Part shown: piece by piece, positions 15,878-26,086 of the stretch
Layout: each line of letters starts with the position of its first letter
Position numbering within the stretch: the first letter of the stretch is position 1
Origin: Chitinophagales bacterium
Lineage (GTDB): Bacteria > Bacteroidota > Bacteroidia > Chitinophagales > UBA2359
DNA: 64,000 nucleotides
Assembly: GCA_020636475.1 (NCBI GenBank)
Contig: JACJXU010000011.1
Coordinates: 1-64,000 of the forward strand
Direction: 5' to 3'
Position numbers and translations under genes: made by a program
The notes under the pieces: generated by a model
Databases searched by the model: none
The model's input: the letters and a program-made list of their open reading frames with translations, nothing else
What the model was told of the DNA's origin: nothing

Positions 15878-16112
15878 GCCAAAATCGAATAATGATTGCG
15901 TATTAAAAAAGGAAATCGCATCCTCATTTACATAATTTTCGTGCAGTTTTCGTATAAGAAAAAAGTGTCCTTTCTTTTGCTTCGTTTTCTTTGGACAAGC
16001 AAAAAAAATGAAGCAACCCAAAGCATAGTCTTGCACCCAAGGTTGCAGGGCAGATACTTACACTTGATAATCCCTAAGCCGATATGCAACTTTCAAACTG
16101 TTTTGGTATAAT
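15878..16112. repeat. dispersed intergenic element, second member
   Basis: The left end AAAATCGAATAATGATTGCG and right end ACTGTTTTGGTATAATTTG resemble the two ends of the element at 13233-13421, and the ends are roughly inverted (CCAAAA against TTTTGG). The interior differs and includes TTTCTTTTGCTTCGTTTTCT followed by GGACAAGCAAAAAAAATGAA. This fills most of the gap 15877-16194, which otherwise holds only the terminator. Confidence 0.35.
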
Positions 16113-16132
16113 TTGTATAACAAACATGAAAC

Positions 16133-16169
16133 AAAAGAGGCTGTCTATACTTCTCGGACAGCCTCTTTT
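16133..16169. terminator. bidirectional hairpin terminator
   Basis: A 13-bp perfect stem, AAAAGAGGCTGTC (16133-16145) pairing with GACAGCCTCTTTT (16157-16169), with an 11-nt loop. It has T runs on both strands and serves the plus-strand gene ending at 15876 and the minus-strand gene ending at 16195. Confidence 0.85.
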
Positions 16170-16194
16170 TATTTTCAAATTTTAGGTACACAAA

Positions 16195-19100
16195 CTAACG
16201 ACTTATAATAAGTTTTTGCGTAATCCAAGTGCTTGTTTGAGGTGTATAAAACTGTATCAGATATACGCCATTGCAGTACGTACTCATGTCTATGTTTTGG
16301 CTTGATGTACCCGCAATAGTTTGCTGTAAAACCACCCGTCCATCTGCCGACAGCATCCGCAACAAAGCATCGCTTGCAGCGAAGTTTTCTACCACAATCT
16401 TATCGCGAGCCGGATTGGGCAAAACCGAAAAAAGAGGTTCTTCTTTGTACATTCCTTGCGTAAGCGCACTCAACAATTCATAGCCGCCTTCGGTATTTGC
16501 TGATTTGTTGGAAACACAATCCTGAATAATCGCCGCAAAATCGCAACCACTTACTGCCTGAAAATTTTCGGTAAGGTCTATATAATCCGCCGCAAAATAA
16601 CTCACATCTGCTCCCGAAGCAATCGTATTATCTGCCGAAATCCAATTGGAAGAATTAATGGAAATAATGCCACTGCCAGTAGTGTAGTCCGTAGTTTCTT
16701 GGTAATTGCTCAAACAGGTATTTCCCGCATTGATAAATACAGTATAATCTTCTACTTCGCCATAAAGAAAACTCTCACAAGGACCTTGCGAAACCGTATT
16801 CGATGGCGTGCCACTATTGGGATTCACATATTTCATAGATACACGCATGCGCGCAGCACCCACCGTAGCCGTAGCAGGAATGGTAATATTGCCGCTCATA
16901 GTGGAAGAAGTAGTTCCTCCGGCATCAAAAGCCAATTCATTGGCATCTGCAAAGTCGCCATCGCCATTATAGTCAATGTATATTTTAAAATACTCGGAAA
17001 AAGTACCATTGAAAAAATTAGGCGTAATGGAAAAAGGAATCGTTTGCTCCAAACTCACGGTTTCACTTATATCGCCAAAGTCGCCATAGCCGCCATCATT
17101 TCCCGAACTATTGTTAATACTGCCAAAAGTAAAATTCTCAATCCACTCTTCGCTGCTATTTTGCCCACCGGAACTGCAATAAGTAGTACAGTCCAAAGCA
17201 TATTCCGAAAGTGCGTTTATGTAATTATTGAGGGTTATTTGGTCATTATTGCCATTAGAAACACTGAGCGTAACAGCATACGAGCCAGCTTCATTGTAAA
17301 CTACCGTTGGATTTGCCAAAGTAGAAGTTGATGGCGTACCGCCCGGAAAAGACCACAACCACGAACTAACTGCCGGATTGGCGGCTGAAACATCGCTAAA
17401 AGATACAGTTAGTGGCGCGCAACCCGCTTGTGTATCCGCCTGTATTGATGCTTGTATAGTACCCGCAGGCAAGGTGCAAGTGCTGCTAAGGCGTACGTTA
17501 TCTACAAAAATATTGTTTCCATAATCATTTAGCACCTGAAACTTTATTTTAATATTGTTAAAATTATCGTAGGCACTCAAATCTATTTCCGGGCAAGTTA
17601 CACTCGTTACGGCAGCATAGCACCAATCTTGCTCTGATGTAGGAATAAAATTGGTCGTAATTAAGTAGCCCGTAGCAAAATTCCCTGTGCCGTTTTCCGC
17701 TCCTTGAAACAAAGTAATTGGATACGTAGCTCCGCCATCAGTAGATAAAAATACACTTAACTGGTCGCTGTAATCTGCCGAATAGCGACGATGCGCATAA
17801 TCAAAACTCAAGGATACATTGTTTTTGCCACTAAAATCAAGTATAGGCGAAACCATTTCATCTATTTGCCCTTGTGAATTATAATTATAACAGTTTACAT
17901 ACACCGCCTGACTACCTGACTGTGTTCCGCCAACACTTATTGTTTGCCACGTAATGCCCGCATCAGGATTACTTACTACCCAGCCACCAAAGCCACTTTC
18001 AAAACCATTTTCGTAGAAAATATATCTCCCATTTACAACATCAATGTTTATGTAATTGGTATAAGTGTTGGTATTGCTGCCAAACTGGTTGGTAGCCGTA
18101 AGACTCACTTGATAAACGCCATCAGTATTGTACGTTACACTCGGATTTTGCTGTGTAGAACTTGAGGGCGTTCCTCCCGGAAAAGACCAAGACCAAGCCG
18201 TAGGATTGTTGGTAGATAAATCCGTAAACTGTACCATTGTACCCGGACACATTGCTTCATTCGCATCGGAGGTAAATTGTACAATAGGCGGCGCATTGGG
18301 ATTTACACACGTCAAGGCGGCTTGTGCATTGATGCGTCCCGCGCCTAACTGACCAATATAACTGCTGTTTTGTGCATCAATATTATCGGCAGAAGCAGTA
18401 ATACAACTTTCTATTTCATCGGGCGTGAGATTAGTTTGGTACGATTTCATCAATCCACACAAACCCGCTACCAAAGGACAAGCCATAGAAGTACCGGAAT
18501 AATTGGTGTACGAACTGTTACTTCCGGCAACGGTACTCAATATATTGCTGCCCGGAGCAGTAATGTCCACCCACGTTCCGTAGTTGGAAAAACTCGATTT
18601 CGCATCGGTTTCGGCAGAAGATGCTACACTTATTACATAATTGTATGCGGCAGGATAAAAGGCAGTATTCACATTGCTGTTTCCGGCAGCAGCTACCAAT
18701 GTAATGCCTTGATTGTGTGCCTGATTAAAAATATTTTGCTCAGTAGTAGAAAAACCGCCGCCGCCCCACGACATACTGATTACATCTGCTCCGGCAGCAA
18801 TAGCATACTGAATACCCAAATATCCTTCTTCAATGTATTGTGGGTCGCCGTTGTCGCCGGTACATTTTACGGGTAAAATTTTGTTGCTAAATCCAATAGA
18901 TGCAATGCCCAAACCATTGTTGGTAGCACCACTGGCAATACCCGAACAGTGCGTTCCGTGCGAAAAACTGCTATTCGATGCCGAAGCAGGAGGATTGGGA
19001 TTATTGTCGTTGTCGGCTACGTCAAAACCATTTACATCGTCTATGTAGCCGTTGTTATCGTCGTCAATACCATTTCCGGCTATTTCGTTTGGATTCGTGT

Positions 19101-19626
19101 AAATATTGGGTGCCAAATCCTGATGCGTTATTTTACAAGCGTCATCTACAATAGCTACCAATGCGTTTCCTCCTTGATGAATGTCCCACGCGCCGGCAGC
19201 ATTTATTTTGGTGAGATGCCATTGCGAACTTAGTTGCGGGTCGTTGGGTGTAAATACTGGTTTGTTGAGGGGAATTTTTTCGGCATATTCGATAAAATCT
19301 AAGGACATTAGTGCTTCAATAAGATTGTCCACCTCAGCAGGATTGGCAAATTCCAGTTGATAAGTCCGGTCGAAAATAGGCGTTCGCAACAAATAAAAAG
19401 GCTTGTGTAAATTTGATACACCAAAATTTTTAAAAATATCTTCGATAGCCGCCAAGTCTGCAATAGTGTTAGCCGGAGAGTTCTCCACCAATTCAATGGC
19501 AGATTTGTTAGAAATTTTTAGATACAATTTTCCATCTTGGTAGTCAGGGTAAATCGTTTGCGCAGAAAGTGCAAAACTGATGAGCATACAAAACACAAAA
19601 GCAAAAATGGGCATTAAGCGATTCAT
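16195..19626 (-). CDS. T9SS-exported subtilisin-family (S8) serine protease with PKD domains
   Basis: An extracellular protease of 1143 aa from ATG 19626 (a TTG 30 bp upstream is in frame but less likely). It has a signal peptide at 1-22 and a ~110-residue propeptide-like region, then an S8 domain with the full triad: Asp161 (AIVDDACK), His223 (SHGTHCSG), Ser380 (SGTSMACP), plus oxyanion Asn in AAAGNSN. Downstream are a PKD domain (~460-545), a jelly-roll-like region (~550-710), a second PKD (~725-800), a GEVED-type domain ending GEVEDYTVFINAG, and a C-terminal T9SS type A sorting domain beginning FSVLPNPARDKIVV. Probably a nutrient-scavenging or surface protease. Confidence 0.88.
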   Translation of the reverse strand: MNRLMPIFAFVFCMLISFALSAQTIYPDYQDGKLYLKISNKSAIELVENSPANTIADLAAIEDIFKNFGVSNLHKPFYLLRTPIFDRTYQLEFANPAEVDNLIEALMSLDFIEYAEKIPLNKPVFTPNDPQLSSQWHLTKINAAGAWDIHQGGNALVAIVDDACKITHQDLAPNIYTNPNEIAGNGIDDDNNGYIDDVNGFDVADNDNNPNPPASASNSSFSHGTHCSGIASGATNNGLGIASIGFSNKILPVKCTGDNGDPQYIEEGYLGIQYAIAAGADVISMSWGGGGFSTTEQNIFNQAHNQGITLVAAAGNSNVNTAFYPAAYNYVISVASSAETDAKSSFSNYGTWVDITAPGSNILSTVAGSNSSYTNYSGTSMACPLVAGLCGLMKSYQTNLTPDEIESCITASADNIDAQNSSYIGQLGAGRINAQAALTCVNPNAPPIVQFTSDANEAMCPGTMVQFTDLSTNNPTAWSWSFPGGTPSSSTQQNPSVTYNTDGVYQVSLTATNQFGSNTNTYTNYINIDVVNGRYIFYENGFESGFGGWVVSNPDAGITWQTISVGGTQSGSQAVYVNCYNYNSQGQIDEMVSPILDFSGKNNVSLSFDYAHRRYSADYSDQLSVFLSTDGGATYPITLFQGAENGTGNFATGYLITTNFIPTSEQDWCYAAVTSVTCPEIDLSAYDNFNNIKIKFQVLNDYGNNIFVDNVRLSSTCTLPAGTIQASIQADTQAGCAPLTVSFSDVSAANPAVSSWLWSFPGGTPSTSTLANPTVVYNEAGSYAVTLSVSNGNNDQITLNNYINALSEYALDCTTYCSSGGQNSSEEWIENFTFGSINNSSGNDGGYGDFGDISETVSLEQTIPFSITPNFFNGTFSEYFKIYIDYNGDGDFADANELAFDAGGTTSSTMSGNITIPATATVGAARMRVSMKYVNPNSGTPSNTVSQGPCESFLYGEVEDYTVFINAGNTCLSNYQETTDYTTGSGIISINSSNWISADNTIASGADVSYFAADYIDLTENFQAVSGCDFAAIIQDCVSNKSANTEGGYELLSALTQGMYKEEPLFSVLPNPARDKIVVENFAASDALLRMLSADGRVVLQQTIAGTSSQNIDMSTYCNGVYLIQFYTPQTSTWITQKLIISR

Positions 19627-19787
19627 AATCGTGGGGTTATTTTTGTAAAAAAGCAAATAAACGGCTACTCAAGAAATTGAGCGCCGCTAAAATTAGAAAA
19701 TTGCTTTGAAATAGCCTAAAAAATGGCGTTGAAAAAGAAGTTTATGTATTATGAATTACAAAAAACTATGTTTTAAGCTATAAAAAC

Positions 19788-20876
19788 CTACTCAAACGGA
19801 TTGGAAAAAGCCGGATTATTTACAAAAGCCGTATCTGTAAGCGTATGTAAAAAAGCGATAAGGTCAGATTTTTGCTGTGCGGTAAGTCCCACGCCACCCG
19901 GCGACTCCGACTGTATAATAGGATGCAAAGTAGGCGATGCCTCAATACCGGAACTGTAATGGTCTAATACTTCTTCGAGTGTGTTAAAGCGTCCATCGTG
20001 CATATACGGTGCCGTAAGCGCAATGTTGCGCAAGGTAGGCGCGCGAAACAAGCCGTTGTCGGTGGTTTTTCCACTAATGGCTCCCAAACCTAAATCACTA
20101 AACTGACTCGCATTCGCTACCGCATCTAAACCATTATTGCCAAAAGAATTATCGGTAAAAAGAATACTGCCGTGGCAGTGGAAACAGTTTCCTTTTTCAT
20201 TTTCAAACAATTCGTAACCGCGCAATTCTTCTTCCGAAAAAAACACCCCGGAACCATTTTGGCGCGCCAAATCGAATTTTGAAGTTTGGGAAATAAGCGT
20301 ACGCTCGAACTGTGCAATAGCTTTTACCGCCATATTTCGGTCGGGAATATCATTGCCAAAAGCGTTTCCGAACATTTCGGGATACACGGCAGAGCGTTGG
20401 AGGCGTTTTTCCACTTCTTCCCAAGCAATATTCAACTCCAACGGATGTTCTACCGGGCCCAATGCCTGTTCTTCTAAAGAAGCATTGCGTCCGTCCCACA
20501 TCAATTTATTAGGATAAGCAACATTAACCAATGCCATCGCTTGGCGCGTTCCGGGCAAATCGTCCACGCCAATACTAAAACGATTCGGGTCGGAAAAAGC
20601 ATGCTCCTGCACGTGGCACGAAGCACAAGACATACTACTATCGCGAGAAATAATGGGGTCGTAGAAAAGCATTCTTCCCAAAGCGATTCCCTCCACTGTG
20701 GTCGGATTATCGACTGGAATAGGTATAGACGGAAAAGCAGAAGATATTGCTATTTCAAAAGCTGTTGGTTGGGGATATTCTTTTTTTGGCTCCGGCAGTT
20801 CGTCTTTGCAAGCATTTATACTCATAAAAACAAGCAATACACCCAATACTTTTTGTATAGCTAAAAATTTAAACAT
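19788..20876 (-). CDS. di-haem cytochrome c peroxidase-family lipoprotein (MauG/CcpA type)
   Basis: Starts at ATG 20876 (a GTG at 20915 is in frame but adds a non-signal N-terminus). The signal ends in lipobox NAC (SINACKDE), so it is an outer or periplasmic lipoprotein. Two CxxCH haem-binding sites are visible, CASCHVQEHAF and CFHCHGSILF, with a conserved histidine in APYMHDGRF near the C-terminus. The family reduces hydrogen peroxide with electrons from cytochromes, or oxidises protein side chains (MauG). The C-terminal LTAQQKSDLIAFLHTLTD is typical. It lies between two T9SS genes on the same strand. Confidence 0.88.
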   Translation of the reverse strand: MFKFLAIQKVLGVLLVFMSINACKDELPEPKKEYPQPTAFEIAISSAFPSIPIPVDNPTTVEGIALGRMLFYDPIISRDSSMSCASCHVQEHAFSDPNRFSIGVDDLPGTRQAMALVNVAYPNKLMWDGRNASLEEQALGPVEHPLELNIAWEEVEKRLQRSAVYPEMFGNAFGNDIPDRNMAVKAIAQFERTLISQTSKFDLARQNGSGVFFSEEELRGYELFENEKGNCFHCHGSILFTDNSFGNNGLDAVANASQFSDLGLGAISGKTTDNGLFRAPTLRNIALTAPYMHDGRFNTLEEVLDHYSSGIEASPTLHPIIQSESPGGVGLTAQQKSDLIAFLHTLTDTAFVNNPAFSNPFE

Positions 20877-20934
20877 AAGAAAAATGTTTTTTGTACACAC
20901 CACAAGGCTCTGCACAAATATATAACAAAAATTC

Positions 20935-23900
20935 CTATAAAATAATTATCTTTCGACTAAACTTTTGTACTTTTTCTTCTATTACATTCAACAAATAAAT
21001 TCCCGCAGGCAGTTGCGGCAGTGCTATCGAAATATCATTTTGTGTAGGTGATAGGCTCTTTCTAAAAATGCTGTTGCCCATCATATCGTGCAAATTAAGC
21101 ATTGCCGAACTGTTCAAATTTTTGATAAAAACATGCACAATGTCATGCCCCGGATTAGGAGCAACCATAATATCTAATGAAGTAAGCGGAGCAATATAAA
21201 TCGGTTTTATTACGCCCTCGTTTTTCGCCGCGCCGCTACACGCTTGAATTTTGGCTTCAAAAAGAGAATTATTGTCGGCATTTACATTAAAACCTTCAGT
21301 AAAATCGAGGAAATTTCCCGCAGTATAACTCATCATTAAACCGAGATTAGCGGAAAATACAATACTATTGCTCGCTACAATGCTGTTCGTAGCCGATTGG
21401 TTATTCGATTGGTCTGTGCTGTTGTCGGCAGGATTGCCCAATATTATATCTATTTCACACGCTGCCACCGAATAAGTGCAAGTTGGATAAGGAATAGCTG
21501 CCGTAGCATTGGTGGTTTCATTATCTAAGGCATTGATACCACTAAAAGTCCAATTATTAATATTAAAAACATTGCCGTCGGGTCCTGTATTATCTACTCG
21601 ATATACCCAGCCGTCAAGATAATCCCAAGCCGTTCCACTACCCGAAGCATTGATATCGCCAAACACATCTATCACTTCGCCATTGCCAAACAATTCGATG
21701 GCATCATCACCATTTATTGCCATACTTCCACTGGTGTAGTCGGGCGCAAAACCAAAGAAATTGGTAAATTCGATAGATTCCGATGCAACAAAAATACACG
21801 TACCTGCGCTTACCGAAACAGCAGGAAAAGTAAATTCCTGTCCATCAGTACCGCCGCCATTATTGGCAGAGCCAAGCCCATAAATGCTCAGGTCGGGAAT
21901 GTCATTTAACACATATAATTCTACTCCTTTAGGCGCGCCACCTACGAGCGGACCATCGTAAAGACCTGTAATAACCAAAGGTGCCGAGATGGTGGCACAA
22001 GCCTGTGGCGCAGTAAACAAATTAGTTCCCAAAAGTCCACAATTAAGGTCATCTGAAAACTGTACCCAAATATTTTTGGCATTCCCGTCCGCTGTAAGTG
22101 TAATGGTTTCGGTTTGCGGACTGGTGGTAATGGCAAATGATTGTCCTTCAATTAAAAGATTGCCCGTAGCAGGTTCGTTGATATATTCTACCGTAATAGC
22201 AACGGTGTATGTATTATCCACACTATTACAAGCGGAAGGTGTTCCGGCACTTACATTGGTAATTTCGCAATCGGTAGCAGGGCATTGTTGAATGGGAAAA
22301 GGCGTATTGGTTGTTACATTGGTTGTGCCGCCATTGAGTGCGCCTACGCCACCAAAGCTCCAATTAGTCAGTATAAAAGTATTTCCGTCAGGACCGCCCG
22401 CTACACGCGAAGCCCAACCGTCAAGGTATTCCCAAGCTGTTCCCGTACCATCTACATTTATATCGCCAAAAGTATCGCTCACGCTACCATTGCACAATAC
22501 TTGTACTGCATCATCACCATTTATACTAATTGCAGCTTCAAAATTTGCCGTACACCCAAAAAAGTTGCTAAACTCAAGTAGCGAATTGGTAACATAATAA
22601 TATTCTCCCGCCAACAAAGAACCTGTTGGTAAAGTATAAGTAATCGTACTGGTGCTTACACCATTAAAAGTAACCAAAATGCTATAAATGGATAAATCGG
22701 GAATATTATCCAAAGCTAAAAGCTCTACACCTTTGGGATATCCGCCAGCAAGTGTACCATCAAACACACCATTTATCACCAAAGGACATAAGGTTACACA
22801 AGCCGCAGCTGCTGTAAATGCAGCACTTTGAAAATACGCACACAGCGATTCGTCAGAAAAGTAGGCACTAATATCAACCGCAGCACCATTTGCCGTCAAG
22901 TTGGTTAGCGTTACTGTTTGCGGACTGCCCGTAACAGGAAAAGCCTGATTATTAACGACTAAGTTTCCGGTACTTGGCGCATCGCTATAGGTAAGTGTAA
23001 CTTGTTGTGTATAAGTATTGGTTAAAGAATCGCAAGCGGTTTGTGTTCCTATACTCACATTGCTAATGTCGCAAAGCAAGTTGGGATTAGGATACGTTAC
23101 ACTCACTTTAAAAATAACCGGATAGTGGTCTGACATATGGTAAAGCTCATTTTTTACCGAAGAAGTGCCTTCGGAAGCATTACCATCTAAAGGCACACCC
23201 TCCGAACCAAATGTTTTATAAGAATTGTTAATATACACCACATCGCCAATACTACTGTTTCCATTTCCCTGCAAAAGTGTTTCATCGTTCATAAACAAAA
23301 AATCGAAACGGTCGTCTAAGCCGCCGCTAATGCCGCCATTGCCAAACAAATTGGTAATGCCGTTGCGTGTTGCTTGGGTAAAACTCGCCACACAACAAGG
23401 ACTGGTACGTGTCCACGCACCTTTTACATCCGTAAGATAATTGTTGGAATAAGTAGTCGCATCGGTAAGCGTTTGGTAGCCGGTTTCTGTTTCGTTGTAA
23501 AAATTACAATCGCCGCCCACAATAATATTACTATTTGTCAAAGCAGTAGTATTTTCCAAGTAATTCATCAAGTCCACACAGCCTACGCGTCTTATATCTT
23601 CGTCGGTAGAAGTGTCGGAGGCTTTGAGGTGTATGGCAAAAAAGTCTAAATAAGTTTTAATGCCGTGCTGCGAAAGATTAGGGTCATTGGCAAACGTGCG
23701 ATAATGTGTATGACGGCGCGGTCCGGTATTTCCGTTGCTTGCCGTAGTCACTTGATTGATGTTGGTGGTGGACTCCAAACTTAGTTTTGCCGTATTGTAA
23801 AAAAACATATTTCCCAACTGGTCGCTTGCATAAGCCGAAAAAGTATTGGTACGGGCGTAAGTTTTTGTACTCAACGCATTTAGCTCACTAAGCAAAAGGT

Positions 23901-24144
23901 CGGCAGCCCAAGCGTTGTAACCCACAAATTCTTCCATCAAAACAACATCGGCATCGGCGGCAACTACGATAGCGGCAAAATCGGCAGCGCGCGCATTGTC
24001 ATTTCCGAGAGGGTCGTTGTTTTGCGGATTAGGGAAATTGAGCAAATTGTAAGTCATTACCGTAAGTGTATCATCTTGTGCAAAAAGTGAGACACTCCAT
24101 TGGCACAACCATAAGGCTATTATGATAAAGTGAGTATTTTTCAT
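20935..24144 (-). CDS. T9SS-exported endonuclease/exonuclease/phosphatase-family protein with duplicated lamin-tail-like domains
   Basis: A secreted protein of 1069 aa with signal peptide 1-22. Residues ~25-350 are an EEP-fold domain: TVMTYNLLNFP, VVLMEEFVG, IVGGDCNFYN and SDHYPVIFKV match the Asn, Glu, Asp-x-Asn and Asp-His positions. Two homologous blocks follow, each with a Cys-containing beta module (SIGTQTACDSLTNTYT and SAGTPSACNSVDNTYT) and a lamin-tail-like domain (FDGTLAGGYPKGVELL and YDGPLVGGAPKGVELY). The C-terminal ~80 residues are a T9SS type A sorting domain (MVAPNPGHDIVHVFI, ending KIIIL). Likely an extracellular nuclease or phosphatase. Confidence 0.82.
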   Translation of the reverse strand: MKNTHFIIIALWLCQWSVSLFAQDDTLTVMTYNLLNFPNPQNNDPLGNDNARAADFAAIVVAADADVVLMEEFVGYNAWAADLLLSELNALSTKTYARTNTFSAYASDQLGNMFFYNTAKLSLESTTNINQVTTASNGNTGPRRHTHYRTFANDPNLSQHGIKTYLDFFAIHLKASDTSTDEDIRRVGCVDLMNYLENTTALTNSNIIVGGDCNFYNETETGYQTLTDATTYSNNYLTDVKGAWTRTSPCCVASFTQATRNGITNLFGNGGISGGLDDRFDFLFMNDETLLQGNGNSSIGDVVYINNSYKTFGSEGVPLDGNASEGTSSVKNELYHMSDHYPVIFKVSVTYPNPNLLCDISNVSIGTQTACDSLTNTYTQQVTLTYSDAPSTGNLVVNNQAFPVTGSPQTVTLTNLTANGAAVDISAYFSDESLCAYFQSAAFTAAAACVTLCPLVINGVFDGTLAGGYPKGVELLALDNIPDLSIYSILVTFNGVSTSTITYTLPTGSLLAGEYYYVTNSLLEFSNFFGCTANFEAAISINGDDAVQVLCNGSVSDTFGDINVDGTGTAWEYLDGWASRVAGGPDGNTFILTNWSFGGVGALNGGTTNVTTNTPFPIQQCPATDCEITNVSAGTPSACNSVDNTYTVAITVEYINEPATGNLLIEGQSFAITTSPQTETITLTADGNAKNIWVQFSDDLNCGLLGTNLFTAPQACATISAPLVITGLYDGPLVGGAPKGVELYVLNDIPDLSIYGLGSANNGGGTDGQEFTFPAVSVSAGTCIFVASESIEFTNFFGFAPDYTSGSMAINGDDAIELFGNGEVIDVFGDINASGSGTAWDYLDGWVYRVDNTGPDGNVFNINNWTFSGINALDNETTNATAAIPYPTCTYSVAACEIDIILGNPADNSTDQSNNQSATNSIVASNSIVFSANLGLMMSYTAGNFLDFTEGFNVNADNNSLFEAKIQACSGAAKNEGVIKPIYIAPLTSLDIMVAPNPGHDIVHVFIKNLNSSAMLNLHDMMGNSIFRKSLSPTQNDISIALPQLPAGIYLLNVIEEKVQKFSRKIIIL

Positions 24145-24529
24145 ATTATTTTAAATATACAGTGTGTGTTTTTAGAAAAGTCGGGCAATATACAACAAAA
24201 ACCTTAATATTAAGCGATTTATATAAAATAAAAAAAAATATTCGAGAAAAATTATTCTCATTTTAAAATATTTTATTAGATTTGTTTGTTTGTTTGATAA
24301 AAGTCTTGTTGTTCGTTATAAAAAGAAGTTTACTACCTCAAATAAAATGCCATAATGATAAAAAATACTGCCTTTTATATATTTGAGATAATATTTACAA
24401 ACAGCTGCAAAATGATCTTGATTTGTTCTTCAAGTTGGCGAGCAAAATATTGTACAAGGGTCAATCCGGCAGCTTAACATCGGAATTTAGGCTATAATTT
24501 TTTTCTCATAACCGAAAAACACAAACACT
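24145..24529. other. AT-rich intergenic region
   Basis: About 385 bp between divergent genes. I see no frame, RNA gene or hairpin worth naming. It should contain the promoters for both neighbours, but no clear TTTG / TAnnTTTG pair stands out. Confidence 0.5.
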
Positions 24530-25495
24530 ATGAAAATAAGCATCACCGCAATTTTTATTTTTATTTGCTCATTGGCTTACGGGCAAAGTACCTACAAAAC
24601 ACTTATTTCAGAAGCCAGTATTTATTACAAAGAAAAGGATTACAAAAAATCGGTAGAAAAATACAAGGAAGCATTTAAAATTGAACAGAACAGTGGCAAT
24701 GATGTATATAATGCGGCTTGTTCGGCAGCTTTGCTTGGAGAAAAGAATTTGGCTTTTAAATGGTTAAATGTTGCGTTTAAAAAAAATAATTGGTACAACA
24801 TAAAACATTTAAAGAAAGATACAGATTTGGTTTCGTTGCACGAAAGTAAAAAGTGGGACAAACTGCTGAATGAAATGCAAGAAGCGATTGACATAAAAGA
24901 AGCGGATTATGACAAACCGCTCCAAGCTAAGTTGTTGGCAATTTTTGACGATGACCAAATAATAAGACGAGCCTATGTGGCAGCCCGTAATGAATTTGGA
25001 TATCAAAGTAAGCAAGCCGACAGTCTGTCGAAAATAATGTTCTACAGAGACAGCATCAACTTGATTAAGGTTACTGAAATTTTGGATCAGTATGGCTGGG
25101 TAGGTCCCGACAAAGTTGGAGAAGCAGCAAATCAAACATTGTTTTTGGTAATTCAACACGCCGACTTAGCAACTCAGCAAAAATACCTTCCGATGATGCG
25201 AGCGGCTGTAAAAAATAACAATGCCAGTAGCAAATCATTAGCCTTATTGGAAGATAGAGTAGCTTTGGGCGAAGGAAGAAGGCAAATTTATGGCAGTCAG
25301 ATTGGCTACGATAATGATACAAATACGAGCTTTGTTTTACCGCTCGACGACCCCGACAATGTCGATAAACGCAGAGCAGAAGCAGGCTTGGGTCCAATTT
25401 CTGAGTATGTTATACAATGGAACATAATCTGGGACGCGGAAGAATATAAAAAAACAACTGCCCAAAATAGAAGCAAAACAGCAAAAATAGCATAA
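24530..25495 (+). CDS. secreted TPR-like protein with C-terminal DUF6624 domain
   Basis: Residues 1-19 are a signal peptide (ending AYGQ). Residues ~20-125 form two to three TPR-like helix pairs (ASIYYKEKDYKKSVEKYKEA, then YNAACSAALLGEKNLAFKWL). Residues ~135-310 match DUF6624: DQYGWVGPDKVGEAANQTLF, LVIQHADLATQQKYLPMMR, ALLEDRVALGEGRRQIYGSQ. This family has no known activity and is frequent in Bacteroidota. The gene stands alone, divergent from the EEP gene. Confidence 0.78.
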   Translation: MKISITAIFIFICSLAYGQSTYKTLISEASIYYKEKDYKKSVEKYKEAFKIEQNSGNDVYNAACSAALLGEKNLAFKWLNVAFKKNNWYNIKHLKKDTDLVSLHESKKWDKLLNEMQEAIDIKEADYDKPLQAKLLAIFDDDQIIRRAYVAARNEFGYQSKQADSLSKIMFYRDSINLIKVTEILDQYGWVGPDKVGEAANQTLFLVIQHADLATQQKYLPMMRAAVKNNNASSKSLALLEDRVALGEGRRQIYGSQIGYDNDTNTSFVLPLDDPDNVDKRRAEAGLGPISEYVIQWNIIWDAEEYKKTTAQNRSKTAKIA

Positions 25496-25730
25496 GTCAT
25501 TAATAGTCTTTGACAAAAGATAGGAAATAATACTTCATTTCTTTGAGACAAGTTCTTCTTTTTTTCGTGTAACTTTGTGTAACATTATGTTCCTATTGTT
25601 GCACTAAGTTTTGCTAAGTATTTCACCAAGTTTCACAAAGTAATTTACGTACTTGGAAAAAATATCCGGCATAAACTATTTTTTTTAGCAAATTATAGAA
25701 ACCAATACTTCATTTCTTTTGGGTAGGTAC

Positions 25731-26024
25731 TTAATAAAAAAACCGCTCCCAACTACGCCCCAAATAATACTGCGCTACCAACAAACCTATCGTCACCAAC
25801 ACAAAAAACGCTACCGACAGTATCACCAACTCCTTTTGGCGTTTTCCTTCTATTGCTTGTCGTATTTGCCGCAGTTCCCGTTCGGTAGTTTTGCGTTGAG
25901 GAATGTTTTTGGGTACTTCCGGCGGCTTGGCGGTAAAAACGTCCTGCTTATCGTACAAAGTTTTACGTTTGCGCACATTGTTTTTCAAACTCCGAATCAT
26001 ATAATCAACCATTCCGCTACTCAT
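25731..26024 (-). CDS. small single-pass membrane protein (97 aa)
   Basis: ATG at 26024. The N-terminal ~68 residues are basic and helical (RSLKNNVRKRKTLYDKQ ... ERELRQIRQAIEGKRQKE, a possible short coiled coil). A single membrane helix follows (LVILSVAFFVLVTIGLLVAQ, ~69-88) and a short aromatic tail. This suggests a C-tail-anchored cytoplasmic protein. No family recognised. It follows the DUF3667 gene on the same strand with a 62-bp gap. Confidence 0.6.
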   Translation of the reverse strand: MSSGMVDYMIRSLKNNVRKRKTLYDKQDVFTAKPPEVPKNIPQRKTTERELRQIRQAIEGKRQKELVILSVAFFVLVTIGLLVAQYYLGRSWERFFY

Positions 26025-26086
26025 TGCTACATATTTTTATTACAGAATGGTTTTTTTGCCGAAAAAGTTTCCTGTCTGCCGTTTTC

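Noticed and set aside
25496..25730. Direct repeat AATACTTCATTTCTTT at about 25528 and 25706
   Set aside because: Short and AT-rich, flanking a low-complexity spacer; not enough to call a mobile element or attachment site.
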